64,000 nt of DNA from Enoplolaimus lenunculus (Eukaryota; Nematoda; Enoplea; Enoplida; Thoracostomopsidae), in assembly GCA_030248215.1 (NCBI GenBank), contig JASANG010002114.1, positions 32,887-96,886 of the forward strand. Direction: 5' to 3'. The notes beneath the pieces were generated by a model. That model did not search any database and was not told the DNA's origin. It worked only from the letters and a program-made list of their open reading frames with translations. The translations under genes were made by a program, and so were the position numbers. This document shows, piece by piece, positions 12,158-24,684 of this stretch; positions within the stretch are counted from its first letter, which is position 1; each line of letters starts with the position of its first letter.

Positions 12158-13075
12158 CTAATTTTCACTACGCCCACTTTCAACACCACTGCTGCCTTTA
12201 TACTTTCGTTGTTCAGCCCTACTCTGGCGTCCCGCAGTTGCTCTACTACAGCCTAAACCGCTTTTAGCCGAACCTTTCTCATCGTCTTCTGACTGATTTG
12301 GTTTTGTCACTGGCTTACCGGATCCAGAGCTCCCAGCGGACCCTGCATCGAGTCCAACCTGTTGTTCAAGAGATCTCTTTCCTGACACAGCATCACTCAC
12401 ACCACGAGACCCATCGCTTTTTCTTTTTTTGTGTTTTGTATCATCGCGAGCAACATCATGGTGACCGCTACTCGTTGGAACGGCAGACGCCTTTGAATTA
12501 CCACGAACGATACTGGTAGTCGTGGTGTCTACATTATCGTTGGGATTGGAATGAATTTTGGTCTTCAATTCAATGGACGGCGGTTGTTCTGTTGGCGATT
12601 TGGACCCGGGAGTCCGGCCGTTGAGTAGTTTTTTCTGTTCCAAATTATCATCGTCGTTTTTGCTACTGCTGGTACTCTTATTGCTATTATTATTTTTCTT
12701 ATTATTGTTGTTATTGTTATTGTTACTGTTGTTACTGTTGTTGTTGTTGTTGCAGCTGTTCTTGTTGTTGCAGCTGGTCTTGTTGAATGTATCGTCGGCA
12801 TTGCCACCCATAGTTTTGTTGTTTGTACTATTTTCATTACTAATACTGTTATTGTTCACAAGACAATCTTTTCTCGACACACTGTGATCATCAGTCTGGC
12901 GACTTCGCAAACCATCGCTCGTGGATTGTGGAGCACCGCGACCGGGTAAGGCAGCAGGCAACGCCGATGTAACAAGCGACGGAACTGTGACAGGTTTCAC
13001 TTGCGAAGACACTGACGACATCGATGTTAAATAGCTGATCAGTTCAGTTTGTTGACAACGTAGCATTTTGATTTC
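12158..13075 (-). CDS. Ski/Sno corepressor, exon 10 (possible terminal exon)
   Basis: This exon starts at tgtgtttaag|GAAATC in phase 0, giving EIKMLRCQQTELISYL, which extends the exon 9 coil. It then becomes Ser/Asn-rich, with long Asn runs from AAT/AAC repeats, and ends with basic and Ser-rich sequence. The frame stops with TAG at 12158-12160, giving 305 residues here and 2799 in total for exons 1-10. Several weak phase-1 GT sites lie in the last 100 coding bases. These would allow splicing to the phase-1 exons at 5.3 kb and below, so the stop may belong to one isoform only. Confidence 0.75.
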   Translation of the reverse strand, partial: EIKMLRCQQTELISYLTSMSSVSSQVKPVTVPSLVTSALPAALPGRGAPQSTSDGLRSRQTDDHSVSRKDCLVNNNSISNENSTNNKTMGGNADDTFNKTSCNNKNSCNNNNNSNNSNNNNNNNNKKNNNSNKSTSSSKNDDDNLEQKKLLNGRTPGSKSPTEQPPSIELKTKIHSNPNDNVDTTTTSIVRGNSKASAVPTSSGHHDVARDDTKHKKRKSDGSRGVSDAVSGKRSLEQQVGLDAGSAGSSGSGKPVTKPNQSEDDEKGSAKSGLGCSRATAGRQSRAEQRKYKGSSGVESGRSEN

Positions 13076-13532
13076 CTTAAACACAGACGAATGCACAACT
13101 AAAACAAAATCCGTATAAACCAATAATTAAGAGCCAATTAAAGAGCCCCAAAGAACTTAATTAATCTTTTCTCCCCAAGGGTATAAATAAAAGTTTCCCC
13201 TCCTCAACGATTGCGAGACTCCAGGTTCCAGGTTTTGTCCACGACAATGTTGAAAGGTCGGCATCGGCGGCAACTGCTGATATTCTTGCTAAAATCTACA
13301 CAAACCATAATTATACGATATTGCCTTGTATTAAATATCAATATTAGCTGTATCGTTTCGCTAAAACTTGCAAATACAACAATATACTCACTATTCATTT
13401 AGAAAAATGTCAACACTAATTTGACAGACCCTCGCAATAACCTTACGCGGCGACCCGTCACACATTTCGGACGCCGTCGGCTGTTAAAGATTCGCGATTC
13501 ATTCGAATAAGAAAGTATCTGACTGAACGTAC

Positions 13533-13675
13533 CTCCAAATGCAGCCGTAACTGATCAGACATCGTTTCAATGGTGGCTTCAAGCAACCGATGTTTATTGG
13601 CAATTTTTGCATGCACTAATGATAACACAGTTGGATTACGCACGTGCTTTGCGAGAAGTTCTTCAAGACTCAGGT
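13533..13675 (-). CDS. Ski/Sno corepressor, exon 9 (coiled coil)
   Basis: A 143-base exon, acceptor cgtttcag|AC and donor TTGGAG|gtacgt, leaving in phase 0. The 47 residues have heptad-like spacing of Leu/Ile/Val (LSLEELLAKH, IANKHRLLEATIETM, LRLHLE) and look helical, continuing into exon 10. Ski and SnoN end in a coiled coil that drives homo- and hetero-oligomerisation, and this segment sits in the corresponding order. The coil is much shorter than in vertebrate SKI. Confidence 0.75.
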
Positions 13676-14574
13676 CTGAAACGAAATCATATATTTGAGT
13701 GTATCTATCACGTTTCCTTATCAGAATTTTTATTTAACCACGACGTACGTCAACGATGATATATGTAATCATTAAGGGTTCGTTTTTGTAAACAAGCGGA
13801 ATATACAAATACCTATGAATAGTCATTTAACATGTATACGTTTGTCCAGGTACGTAATGAATGACAGGGCCAGGGAAGGCGCCGTGCAGCAGCAGAGGCG
13901 CTATATTGCTAATTGTCATTAAGATGGTAGCATAACAGTTCGTTGCTCGACGTTTCGCCAACACAGACACCTTGTGGTTAATTCAAAATACTTTCGATTC
14001 AATCATTTGTCCACACTCATTATGTTTAGGATTACGCTAAGGCTTAAAGTTCAGACACAGGACACTGCCTGCGACAAGTTATCGGTCGACAAATTGTTGT
14101 ACATTCGTACAAGCAGAGTGCAACCGGATATAAATTTACCGGATGACCGGATAGGAAATGCTTAACTACAACAGGATATTGACGTGATAGCATCTTATTC
14201 TGTGCGCTGTTGGACATTATTTGAGCCATGCAAAAAGCATACGTTTGCGGAATTGAAATTAATTGCTGCTTGGGAACTCAAGAACAATTTTCATAACAGA
14301 ACCAGCGAAAAATTGCGTACAATAAAACTGCAAAGAAATTAAAATAAAATATCTAATCCGATACCGATTATACGTATACCTTCAATAGGAATCCGAACTC
14401 GATTTAAATCAACATGGCAATAGGAATCGGAATTGCGTTTGTACTTTGCCCACCACACAATGAATAGCCAACATTTATTTGGTAGAATTTTTTAATCAAC
14501 TATTATTCAATGAACTGCTAAAACAATTTGTGAACTTTTCTATAATGACAGTGTATCTGTCAAACGACGATTAC
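13676..14574. other. Intron between exons 8 and 9
   Basis: Holds only fragments: a TTAGG-like piece near 14030 and a MITE left end (CAGAGTGCAACCGGAT) at 14126. Nothing coding is seen. Confidence 0.4.
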
Positions 14575-15031
14575 CTTTATCACAGGTATAATAAGCGCCC
14601 GCCCAGTTGCGTTCCGTCGCGTCAGATCCGTATGACATGGATACTCTGGTGTCGTCCGCCACTGAAAGAGTTGCATCCGATTTCGCAACAGTCGCCGCAG
14701 TACATCCAGCTGCTTGCTGTTGGGTAGACGGGTCGTTTGGTCTTATAGTTGCCGAGCTCAGCATACGACTACCGCTTGAAGCTGCGATTGTTGTAGTTGT
14801 TGTTGCTGTTGCGGTTGCTGTCGTCGATTTTGCAATTGTTTTCTTTTGGCCGACAGCTTCAACGTCAACATCCGAGTGCTCGGTGTCAATCTCGAGTTCA
14901 TCATCGCTCACTGATGTGCCGTCATGGAAACGATGCGTATTGTGGTGGAGGTGGTAGTAGTGACTTCGGTCATTGGTGTTAGTTTCTTGTTTGAAATCGA
15001 ATTTTGCCACTTTGCCCGAACTGCGCGGAAG
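14575..15031 (-). CDS. Ski/Sno corepressor, exon 8
   Basis: A 457-base exon, acceptor gttgtttag|CTTCCG in phase 0, with a likely donor AAAG|gtaatc in phase 1. It has an acidic segment (DDELEIDTEHSDVDVE) followed by a Thr/Ala-rich linker. The donor gtaatc is not the strongest, but exon 9 continues the frame exactly from it. No named domain is seen. The acidic stretch recalls the acidic region ahead of the coiled coil in vertebrate SKI, an analogy only. Confidence 0.7.
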
Positions 15032-15203
15032 CTAAACAACGAAAAAGTTATGGAATTTGATGTTGTCAGTCTGATCGCAAACGCACGACATAAAAGTACG
15101 TACTAATTACCAAAACCAGACTAGGGCGCAGCCAAAAGGGCAATGGGGTGCTCCCATTCGTTTACAACAAAATTAATTTCAGCTAAAATATAAACATGGC
15201 GAT

Positions 15204-15586
15204 CAGCGTGCAACCGGAATTACAATTTACCGGAACCGGAATTTGAAAAAATTACCAGAAACGGAAAACGAAAAATACATGCCATCAAAAAAATCATTTT
15301 TTCTTTTTTGCAATATTATTGGTGAAATGACCTTAGTTGGAGATAGGTATTCACTTTATCTGCTGTATTTTAGATTTTCATAATCTGCTGAAGCGCATCT
15401 ACCTTCGATAGTTTATTTTCGGCGATTATCAAGGTTTGCATACTATACTAATGAAATATATTTAATTTTTATCGTCATTTTTTAGTAAAATTCTTAATTT
15501 CCACTGACCAAATTTAAAGATTCCGGAACTGGAACCGGAAGGTGAAAAAATGCCGAAACCGGAACCGGAATTCCGGTTGCACCCTG
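15204..15586. mobile_element. CAGGGTGCAACCGG family MITE
   Basis: A 383-bp copy in the intron between exons 7 and 8. Its ends CAGCGTGCAACCGGAATT and AATTCCGGTTGCACCCTG are inverted repeats, with many CCGGAACCGG motifs next to them. Flanks ATGGCGAT and ATGGCGAC match at seven of eight bases, an aged 8-bp target duplication as expected for a hAT-type non-autonomous element. Confidence 0.8.
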
Positions 15587-15925
15587 ATGGCGACAGATGT
15601 TGGTTTATATCCGAACCACCACGTATATCAGTATAATTGGAGCTGGGCCAGCAAACCAAAAATCCTCGATTCTCCCAGGAAACTAGGTGCGTAGTTTGCC
15701 TTTTCAGAATGAACTACGGCAACTCGTCGCCAGACGACTAGTCGTCGAGGGAGGGCGACGAGTTGTCGTGATACCTTTCAAAATACACCCAAACGTTATA
15801 CAACAAATCCTACACATGGTCTGCTAAAATAATTTTTCACACACCAAAGAAAGTTTTCTCAATACAACCTCCAAAATCTCAAAAAACAATAACTGTAGCT
15901 AAGTACGCTGACTTGGCCTACATAC

Positions 15926-16132
15926 CTCGTCGTAACCATTTTCTACATTTTTCGGATTCGACCATCGTCGTTTGTGTTTCCTTCGCTCGCGCCGTTTCGC
16001 ATCTTCGTTCGTCCTGTTTGATTTTAGCGAAGCCATTTCCATATCGCCAACTGTTAGATCCGATGTGTCGTTACGTTTAGAGTGGTCCGAAACCGGTGAC
16101 TTGCTTCGATACCGTTTCTTATAATTGCGATT

Positions 16133-16165
<33 letters not shown>

Positions 16166-17453
16166 GTAAGGATAATCTCGGTCATGTTCCGGCTTCAACT
16201 CTGAACCTGCGGCTGTTTGGTTTATGTTCGATTTCGAGATGGTCAGCGTAATTTTCGGAGACATCTTCGCTGGCGACGATGCTGGAAAACTAGTCAATCC
16301 TCCAGCATTTTCCGTTTCAGACATTGCACTGCTATACTTTCCGGCTACCGTTTCCTGCAACGTCAAAACACCAGTAGTCGAATTCCGTTCTGCACCGGCG
16401 TTCTTGCCATTATTATGCGGGTTTGTAGCGGAAACTGCAACTGGCATTGGCAAGAACGACGATGTTGATTCACGAGAATCATCCGACTGTGGTGTACGAC
16501 GAATATTATCTCCGTTGTCGCACTGATCCTTTGCAGCAGCCAACGCTAGCGACTCGTGTCTGACGCCGCTTGTTGTTCCGCTATCAGTGCAAGCCGTCGT
16601 TGACCCATCAGAAACGCCTCCAACGTACGACAGCGGAGACGAATTCACAGATGACAGAGACGAAGAGACCGTTATTTTTCGGCTTGAAATAGTTTCTTCG
16701 ATCACAACAGCTTTGTCTTCTTCACCAGTTATTGCCGTAGTTGCTTTGGACGCTACGTTAGAACAATCGCAACATGAGGCACCATCTTTATTATTATCAT
16801 CATTATTACTACTGTGATTACTATTTGTCGTTCGGTGAAACTTTTCCGCCGGTGGCGACAATTTATCATCATCGGACGACGAAGACTGATACAAACCACG
16901 TTCGCTGTTGCTGCTCGCACTGTATCTGTCCACATCTTTGCCAGCTGCAGTCATAGCGCCATACCGATGTCTCTGTTGTTTTTGTTGCGATCGTTCTTTA
17001 TTATTATTATTATTATTATCGTCATCGGAAGACTCTTCACGAGTAGACGATGCCTGTGTTGATGGCGAGAATTCGGACATCGTTGTTGTCGTTGCTGTTG
17101 CTTCTGCTGCTGCAGCAGCGGCCGCAGCAGCCGCCGCTTGAGCTTTGTGCAACAAAAATTTCTTTGGCGCTTCTGCTTTGCTGTTATGTTTATTACTGTT
17201 TGATCGAATGTCGGCATCATGATGATTGCGGCAGGTGTGGCGATTATCAAGATATGACGCTTCGCCGTTACGACTGCTGTTGTTGTTGTTACTGATGTCT
17301 TCATTGCTGGCGACTATTTTAGACGATTGTTGCTGTTGCTGTTGCACATCGGGAGATTTCATTTCTGGCGTCGCACACAACGCTGGACGACTCCATGTGA
17401 TGCCATGGTTGGTGGCCGGTGGTGTTTTGGCTGATGACGAGTTTGGCCGATGC
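15926..17453 (-). CDS. Ski/Sno corepressor, exon 7 (low-complexity, basic end)
   Basis: A 1528-base exon, acceptor tgtttatag|GCATCGG and donor GACGAG|gtatgt, encoding about residues 1785-2294. It contains a Gln run, a poly-Ala tract near residue 1890, Asn runs, a 12-residue His tract near 2220, and a very basic stretch (KRRERRKHKRRW) near the end that is a plausible nuclear localisation signal. No globular domain is visible. The exon is much longer than anything in the equivalent region of vertebrate SKI. Long complementary frames on the plus strand are shadows of its repeats. Confidence 0.78.
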
Positions 17454-20400
17454 CTATAAACAGGATAGCTAAATACACATCAGGTTGCTTGTAAGAAGCA
17501 GGGTTACAAGTTGACACAACTTGAACACGATCAATATCAAATATATACGAATTCACAATAACGTCAAGTATACTACATACGATTACCACCGAATACTCTA
17601 AGGGTACAATCAAGAAGACCGAGTGTGGAGCTTGCTACCGGGGCTTGGGTTGTGGGATTCTCCCCCATTCGGCCAATGTATCCTACTCAAACTCGATTCG
17701 CCCCCGGTTCATTTTCACTACCCGGTTCCGCCAATAGAAAACCTGGTAGTTTTCATTTCCCGGTTCCGTTTTTGGTATTTTGTACATAGACTTGTAGGCT
17801 ATTTGCAAACTGCTGCGTATCATTTTACCTTACTACGTATGTATTTTTTTTGCTATAATGATCAAACTGTAGTTTGTTCAGCGAAGGCCAAATGCCAATT
17901 TACAGGTTTAACGAACATCGCATGTACTTTATACATCTCAAACAAAGTTAACTACTACTGTGATAAAACACTGCGCCTTGCGACACTTTCCAGCAAAGCA
18001 CCTGACATATTCCAGTTACAACTGTGGAAGAATATAAAATCAAAAACGAACGTTTCTTCGTACATAGCAAAGCTAAATATAATTTTTGTAGGCCAATCTG
18101 CTGCTTAGGCCAATTACGTACTAAATGGGCCTCTACGCCAATCTGCTATTCTAGGCAAATGTTTAGAAGTTTGGCATAGGCGAAATAACTATTGTGAGAT
18201 ATAGCTAAACAACAGTGATGTAAAGCCAACTTTGATTAATTATTATCGGTATATATATTGCATCTGACCAACTGATCAAATAATTAAATCTCATTGGTAC
18301 ATAAATAGCAGTTTAGCCTAGACCAATTTAGTAATTGGTCCGAAAACAAGATCGTCCTACGACATATATAATTCATTTTATACTTCTGGCTCTGTTTGCC
18401 CTTTCATATCAGTAGCTCCCGAGTGAATTACAACTTCACAGATACGCTCCGTTAGGTTTCTAAATCGCCAAATTATATATAAACTATTACATAGTGCTAT
18501 GTACCATTAGATTCGCTAATGGAATCATTATTTTCTTTGTGGCCGCGACCCTCATGACCTGGACAAATAGATAATACCTACTGAGTAGATTGTGAAATTA
18601 TGTATTGTATGCCGAAACCCTATCGCAATTTGCAATTTTTTGATATATTTCTATTGAAATTGCAGCATATTAACCAAACCAGATTAGGGTCGTTAATCAT
18701 ACTATAATCGAGATTAGAAATATAGATATTTGAACGTGCAGATAAATGTATTACAACTGCAGCGTACTAAACTTAGCGGAAGCTACTCTGCAATTAGGAA
18801 TTGCTAGTAAAGGATGCAAAGTCACCTCTACGGGATCACAGAAAGTTTTTCTAACATAGAATCCTTGTAATGCTGTTGAAAAAATGTTTCGCCTGGGGTC
18901 AGATGTCCACAGGGTTGGGAAGCGACGACTAATCGTAGTTATAGTGCTGAGTGGAACAATTACATACGGCCAGCCAAATCATCTCAACTTCCATTGTAAA
19001 CCGGATAAACGCTAACGCTCAAATGATATATATTTTAAGGTCCATATTCTTAAAATGCTATTACCTCAATATTACCAGCTACAGGCAGGATGGCAAAAAA
19101 GTTCGGATTCGGTTTCAGATTCGGCAAAAATTGACGGTTCTGGAGTTACTAACGTAGTGCAATATTTCAACAGGCGTTATGCATCGCCTCCCCATAAGTA
19201 TTATAAAATTATAAAATACGGGGTTAATGAAATCGTTTAGTTACAGGCTGTGTTAGCCTTTACTAATGGTATCGCAGCGCTTATATAACATGAGCTTTGA
19301 AGAAACGCCGTATATAGCTCAAGCCGTACACATCAGTCCAATTACAAATTGAGCTCGTCCCAAAACAGACAATTCCATCTTAGGCCAGCCCATCGTGTAA
19401 TTCAGCTCTGCGACTAACCCAATTCAGAATTGAACTACACTGCTGCAGCAATTACGGCTTGGACTACGGGAATACGTACAAAAGCCATCCGTATTGTCAA
19501 TTGTTCAATAATATGCCAGTTCCACGCTTATACTGAATAATTAATCTTTCAACTTAAAAGCTAAAATTGTGTTTCAGCGATGATGACCAAATAGGTCATC
19601 AACGCTGGTTTTCGACCAGAAATAAACTCGCGCGTTATGAAAAAACGCGCTTTCGAACACACGAAATTTGCGACTTTCAATTCCAGCTTACACGCGCACG
19701 CCGCCAAGCCTTACAAACTTGTTTCTCCAAAATTTCGTTTCATCATAAATATGTGTTTTCACATTATATACATACATACATACATACATACATGCACATA
19801 TATTTAACCCACAAACATTATATAACTATAAATAAACTATATATATGACATACGTCATCATTTTAAAGCATTCCCGCTGACCGCTGGCATCAAACCATTT
19901 AACCCCACGAAACTTTTAAGCAGCCGGCAAACTGTCAAGCTCACATATTTCATCTGCTTCTGATTGAACTGTCCATCGTCCGTCTCAGTCAGTGTCTGGC
20001 TCCGTGGTGTTAGTCTGTTGTTGGAACCACCGAAATTAATGCTCTTAAAAGGTCTCCCGGCTACACACACGCACACAGCGACACATAAACGCGAGCTGAG
20101 TGGACATGACAACGATGTATATACACGATAGGAAAGCATAGGCAGGCAAAAGTAAACATATACTACGTCAGCCATAGCGATATTAACCGCATAGTCACTC
20201 ATGCGTGCGACACCAATGTCCATGTTATGGCCAGTTGCGTAACCAGGATTTTAGAAAAAAAGGTAATCTAATCACCCGTCAAGGTAACATGGACCAAAGT
20301 TTCAAAAAACGGTTTTTGTGCTATCAACTGAACATAGTTAATCATAAAATTTCGGGACGGATGTAAATCACAAATGTAGAGGGTTGGCCCTGAAACTTTT

Positions 20401-20887
20401 ATCTCTCCCTAGCGGCTACGTTGTTATCAAAACTAATTTCTAAGATACGTATACGTGGCGCTCAGCCAAACCACAGTGTGGGTTTTTTCCGTTATTCATC
20501 ACTCAGCCGGTAGCTGCTCAAAAATGGTCATATTTTAAATTGTTTTAGATACTTCAGCTTCTCATAACCATCCGAAAAAAAAATTTTTGTAAGAAAGTTA
20601 AACAATTTGTACACCATTCGATCGACGCAGCTTAAGTTGCTAAACCAACTGTAGATATATAGCGCAGTCAAAACGAACTACGTTAACTCAAATCAAAAAA
20701 TGTTATACGAAAATTTAAAACTAAAACATTATTTTCGTTGCAATGTAACTAACAATCAAATCAAAGTTTATGTTGATCCAGTTGTTCCTTGGTATGTACA
20801 GAAAGACCAAAAAGGTCTTGGACGGCGTAGTTTCACACAGAATCAACAGTGTTCAAGACAGAGACGTACGTACGTATGTGTACTTAC
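17454..20887. other. Intron between exons 6 and 7
   Basis: A 3.4-kb intron. It holds a TGTCGTAGGCC-family element at ~18087-18366, CCGGTT fragments near 17700, a (TACA)n microsatellite at 19765-19795, and a 121-codon minus-strand frame at 19858-20223 that I do not accept as coding. Confidence 0.45.
18087..18366. mobile_element. TGTCGTAGGCC family MITE (diverged copy)
   Basis: The left end TGTAGGCCAATCTGCTG and right end GTCCTACGACA are inverted, and the inside shares the CCAATCTGCTATT / AGCAGTTTAGCC motifs of copies at 42649-42942 and 48270-49222. Ends are approximate. Confidence 0.55.
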
Positions 20888-20995
20888 TTGATATCTTCGC
20901 TCGATATCTCTTGCGTTACGGTTTCGGTGATTTCCGCTGCAGGCATTTCAGTATAGCTGCCAGCGACCGACGTTGCACTGCTGTTGATAAGTCGT
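20888..20995 (-). CDS. Ski/Sno corepressor, exon 6
   Basis: A 108-base exon, acceptor ttgttttag|A and donor AA|gtaagt, phase 2 at both ends. It encodes 36 residues, Ser/Thr/Glu-rich, including TEMPAAEITETVTQEISSED. The phase matches exons 5 and 7. Because it is symmetric it could be skipped without changing the frame. No domain is recognised. Confidence 0.68.
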
Positions 20996-21162
20996 CTAAA
21001 ACAATTTTTAATCTCAAAAAATATCCTACTGAACCCAAGTATTTAAGCATTCTGCATGTATATAGTGCTTTCTGCTTTTCATATCTACTAGCGTTTGCAT
21101 ATTTATGCGATGTATTGTACTCAACATCAAACACTTAAGCTTTATACATATAATATTTCAAC

Positions 21163-21519
21163 TACAGATGTGTTGATACCAAAATTTTTGCCGATGCCGA
21201 ACAGTTGCCGATTATTCCAACTTCAGTACACCATGCTTAATAAACAAATAGGATATATACTACATTACATCATTATGTGAAGACTTACACAGTAACCATC
21301 ATAAACGATTATAATTTTATAAAAACGGTTCATTTCAAATCATTTTTTCAAACACAAACGCAAGAGAGATGATAACAGTTTTCCTGACCAGACACACTGA
21401 TATGCGTCCAGCAAATGAAATTGATAGCGTTCTATTCCAACTGACCGTGATGTGCAATATCGGCAAAGAACCGGCAATTTTTTTTGCAGTGCCGATGCCG
21501 ATTAATCGGCACATCCCTA
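21163..21519. mobile_element. GATGTGCCGAT family MITE
   Basis: A 357-bp element beginning TACAGATGTGTTGAT and ending AATCGGCACATCCCTA, inverted ends, with GCCGATGCCGA motifs near both. It is flanked by an exact 8-bp duplication ATTTCAAC, which points to the hAT superfamily. It lies in the intron between exons 5 and 6. Confidence 0.82.
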
Positions 21520-21796
21520 ATTTCAACATGTATTAAAGCAGTTTAATAATACTCAGGACCACAACCGCAAATACCCGATAAATTTACACCGGATACCGGA
21601 ACCGAATATCCGGTCGATTCCTGACTTTGTGCGGCCCATGTGATGTGACAACTATTTACCCCATGACCCATCGTTGCCTAACAAAATTCAAAATTCCCAA
21701 AATGTTGACTCGTGACCGACTGACTTATTTCCAACTCTGGATGCTGCTACTGGACATTATTTTTCAAAGTTGCATCTGTCGTAGTTTAGTTGTGTC

Positions 21797-22103
21797 CATG
21801 GTGCGACCGGATATCCGGTTCCGGTTTATTATCCGGCAAAAACTGATATCCGTATCCGGTCCGGTATCCGGTATAAACCTTCCGGATACCGGATATTAGG
21901 GGTTGTGGCGCAAAAAACAAAAAAAAAAAAAGGGGGGAGAGCGCTTCGTATATTTCAGTATATCAGCAGCAATATAAGTTTGTGTACGAATTGGCGCCTA
22001 ATACCGGACAATAAAAACACCTATCCAGTTCCTGTTCCGGTAAAAAATTCAATATCCGTATCCGGTTCCGGTATCCGGCAAATTAATATCCGGTTGCACC
22101 CTG
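21797..22103. mobile_element. CAGGGTGCAACCGG family MITE with internal insertion or rearrangement
   Basis: A 307-bp element from CATGGTGCGACCGGATATC to GATATCCGG-type sequence ending CCGGTTGCACCCTG, flanked by exact 8-bp duplications GTTGTGTC. An A-rich GGGGG segment inside (~21900-21945) breaks the usual structure. A partial relative precedes it at 21555-21620. Confidence 0.78.
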
Positions 22104-22193
22104 GTTGTGTCAGATCTTATTATTAACTGGCAATAACGGTGCTACACACAATTGACAATACCGAGTTCAAAATAATGTTCATTATAAACTTAC

Positions 22194-22401
22194 TTTAATG
22201 CTTCTGGCAACAGCAATGCCAACTGTGGTGACAGCTGCGCTTGCGTTATCATTCGAGTTAATGCTGCGAGCGACACCGGATCAAACAATTCTGTCGGTGT
22301 AACTCCTGCATTACCAGTGTTATTTCCGGCGCTGGGGTGTTCGCTTACCACATGAGTTTCGGTTGTGGTATGCGCAGTAGTTGTACGTTCGTGTGGACCA
22401 T
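22194..22401 (-). CDS. Ski/Sno corepressor, exon 5
   Basis: A 208-base exon, acceptor tttttgcag|AT and donor AA|gtaagt, joining exon 4 in phase 1 and leaving in phase 2. A Thr/His-rich start is followed by a hydrophobic, probably helical segment containing LFDPVSLAALTRMI and QLALLLPEALK. This is one of the few non-low-complexity parts between the SMAD4-binding domain and the C-terminal coil, so it is a candidate short interaction motif. I do not recognise a named family. Confidence 0.72.
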
Positions 22402-22708
22402 CTGCAAAAACAGTGAAATGAGGCTGTAAGATTTGTAAAAACAGTAAAGAAAAACCATTGGCGATGGCCTGGGAGACGAGGTTCCATGATTCAAACTTCT
22501 CTTTGTCAGTTTAGCACAGGACTTTTAGGTTCTTTAGTAATTGGTACCATGTACAATCATCTGTTTACAGCAACTCAATTACTCAACCCTCGCCCTTCGA
22601 AATTTTAATTGAACGCGACCCTCTTCTTAAATCATGGCTACACCTATGACTACACGCTTTTCGAAACCCTTGCTTGCTACGCATTGGCAAAAAAACGACG
22701 CAACTTAC

Positions 22709-23075
22709 TCATTCGTTGATCGGCGCAATAGGAATTCGCTGAACACCCTTCTCCGGCCACTAACATACTACTAGCCACCTGTTGCTCGATCGCAATAGTA
22801 CTCAGGCTATTATTATCATCAGGCTGACTAGTTGCATTGACCGCAGTCGTCGACTTAGTTGCAGGTGTACCAATGCCCGTGTCAACAACACTATTACTGC
22901 CGCTACCCGTATTCGTGTTCCCAAAACTCGGAGCTGTATTGCAAAACGTTGCACTACTTTGCACTACTGTTCGCCCGTCGATCGAGGTCGTGGTTTCAAA
23001 TTGAGGCGTTACCACTTGCAATGTACTGTCATTACTATTGTTGAACGCATTGCCGTTGGTTTTCTTCGACTGCTC
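22709..23075 (-). CDS. Ski/Sno corepressor, exon 4
   Basis: A 367-base open exon, acceptor ttattag|GAGCAG and donor ATGA|gtaagt, entering in phase 0 and leaving in phase 1. It encodes a Ser/Thr/Asn/Gly-rich linker (approximately residues 1558-1680) with no recognised domain. It is accepted because both splice sites are good, its frame joins exons 3 and 5 exactly, and its composition resembles the other exons. Confidence 0.75.
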
Positions 23076-24684
23076 CTAATAACAATGTATCTACGTGCAA
23101 ATAAAACGGGTAGTGCTTTGAGCTTTTACAAAATAACGAGTTTTTGAACATTTTCGACTACATTTACGGCACAGACGGAAGGTTTTGTGTAAGCCTTAGC
23201 CTTAAATATGGAAAGAAAGTATACAACAGCCAGAGCCGCCAAACAAGGTTTATCTATGAATTTTCGCAGATGCTTAAACGTTGCAGAATATATGTACCTT
23301 AGTTTGATATGTAAATTTTAGCTATCTGCGTCAGTTTTTTCAAACGCAAGCCTATGGATCGTGCAAATGACGGCTTGCACCATGCGTAATACGGTTGCCC
23401 TGGCACCAGGGATCGTAGCAACCGGGGCCGATTTAGAACCCATGAAGATAACTGTCAACATGAGCTACGAGATACTATATGTAATACGTACGTATGCTGG
23501 CTAAGAGTGGAGAACATAAACAATCTATATTGCGCACTGTGTACAATAACCCGTGGGAAAATAAAAAATATCGTGTACAGTAATTATTGGAATTTGCATG
23601 TCTTTTCAAACGAGAACTGAGCGCTTACAGGATTGTTTTTCATGCGAGCCAATAATTGACGACTGCATATAACAATAGGCCCCGGTTATGCCCCGCCAAA
23701 TAACGTGTTACCCCTGGAGCATGTCTAATACGTAACACATGTTAAATAGTTGACCGATAAGTTATAAGCAACGTTTACATATCAATTAAATTCCGCCCCT
23801 CGCCGTCATAACATCAAATTTTTTTCAGCTCAAACACGGGCACTTCGTAGAAACCGACAAACATTGTCTAACATCTATTTTAGCAAATGCTTTTGTAATA
23901 CGAGCAGCTGTTAAGCGGTCATCGCAATAAACTTCGGCCTTGAAACGGATTCAGAATACCGTATACTTCAAGCATTTTTAAAAACTCAAAAAATGTTCTA
24001 GGGGCTCAGCACGCTAGTTCGCCAAGGCACCTCTCTAGCAGCTATCATGCCAACAAGATTGCGATACAATCCCTTTTCTTCTTTGACGAAACACCATTTC
24101 ATTTTAAAATAAATTCATTTGTTTGAACTGCGCTCAGTGGCACATACAACCGATCCTCGCTTCGCCCTGGCGGGAGCTTGCTACCCCAATCCACTCAGAA
24201 TAGGGATCAAAACCAAAATTATATACGTATAAGATTTAGTACTAAAATTACGCTTGACTTCCAGGTCCGGTGATTTTGTTCCTATTGTATCGCACTCCTC
24301 CCAATCAGAAATTTCTTTGGATCCACAATAGAACGCTTAATGTCTATATAATACACAATCGTAACTCACACACGCACATCATAGACTCACAAATACGTAC
24401 TTTTCAATAGACTGGAGACAGTAGACATAGACTGTAGTACATAATAAATGCATACATACAGTTACTATAGGAATTTAATAAATACGTACAACAACAAAGA
24501 AAACACTTTAATATGCAGAAATATACGTGTAATTTAAACAAACGACACACACACCATCGAAGACCTGTGCATGTACATTGTATTGTAGCACTGTATTGAC
24601 CCGAATAAGAGGGGGGTAATAAAAGGGGGGTCCCCATTTTGGGTCCGAAACAACAGGAGTCCGTATCTTTAACAAGATTCCGTA

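Noticed and set aside
12558-12887. Leucine-rich plus-strand frame (109 codons)
   Set aside because: Antisense of the Asn-coding AAT/AAC runs in exon 10. Similar shadows occur at 16774-17459, 28005-28508, 29184-29588 and 30507-31020.
19858-20223. Minus-strand 121-codon frame in the intron between exons 6 and 7
   Set aside because: Exons 6 and 7 already join in phase. No splice pair gives this frame in the needed phase without a stop, and the translation is Cys/Val-rich from ACAC repeats.
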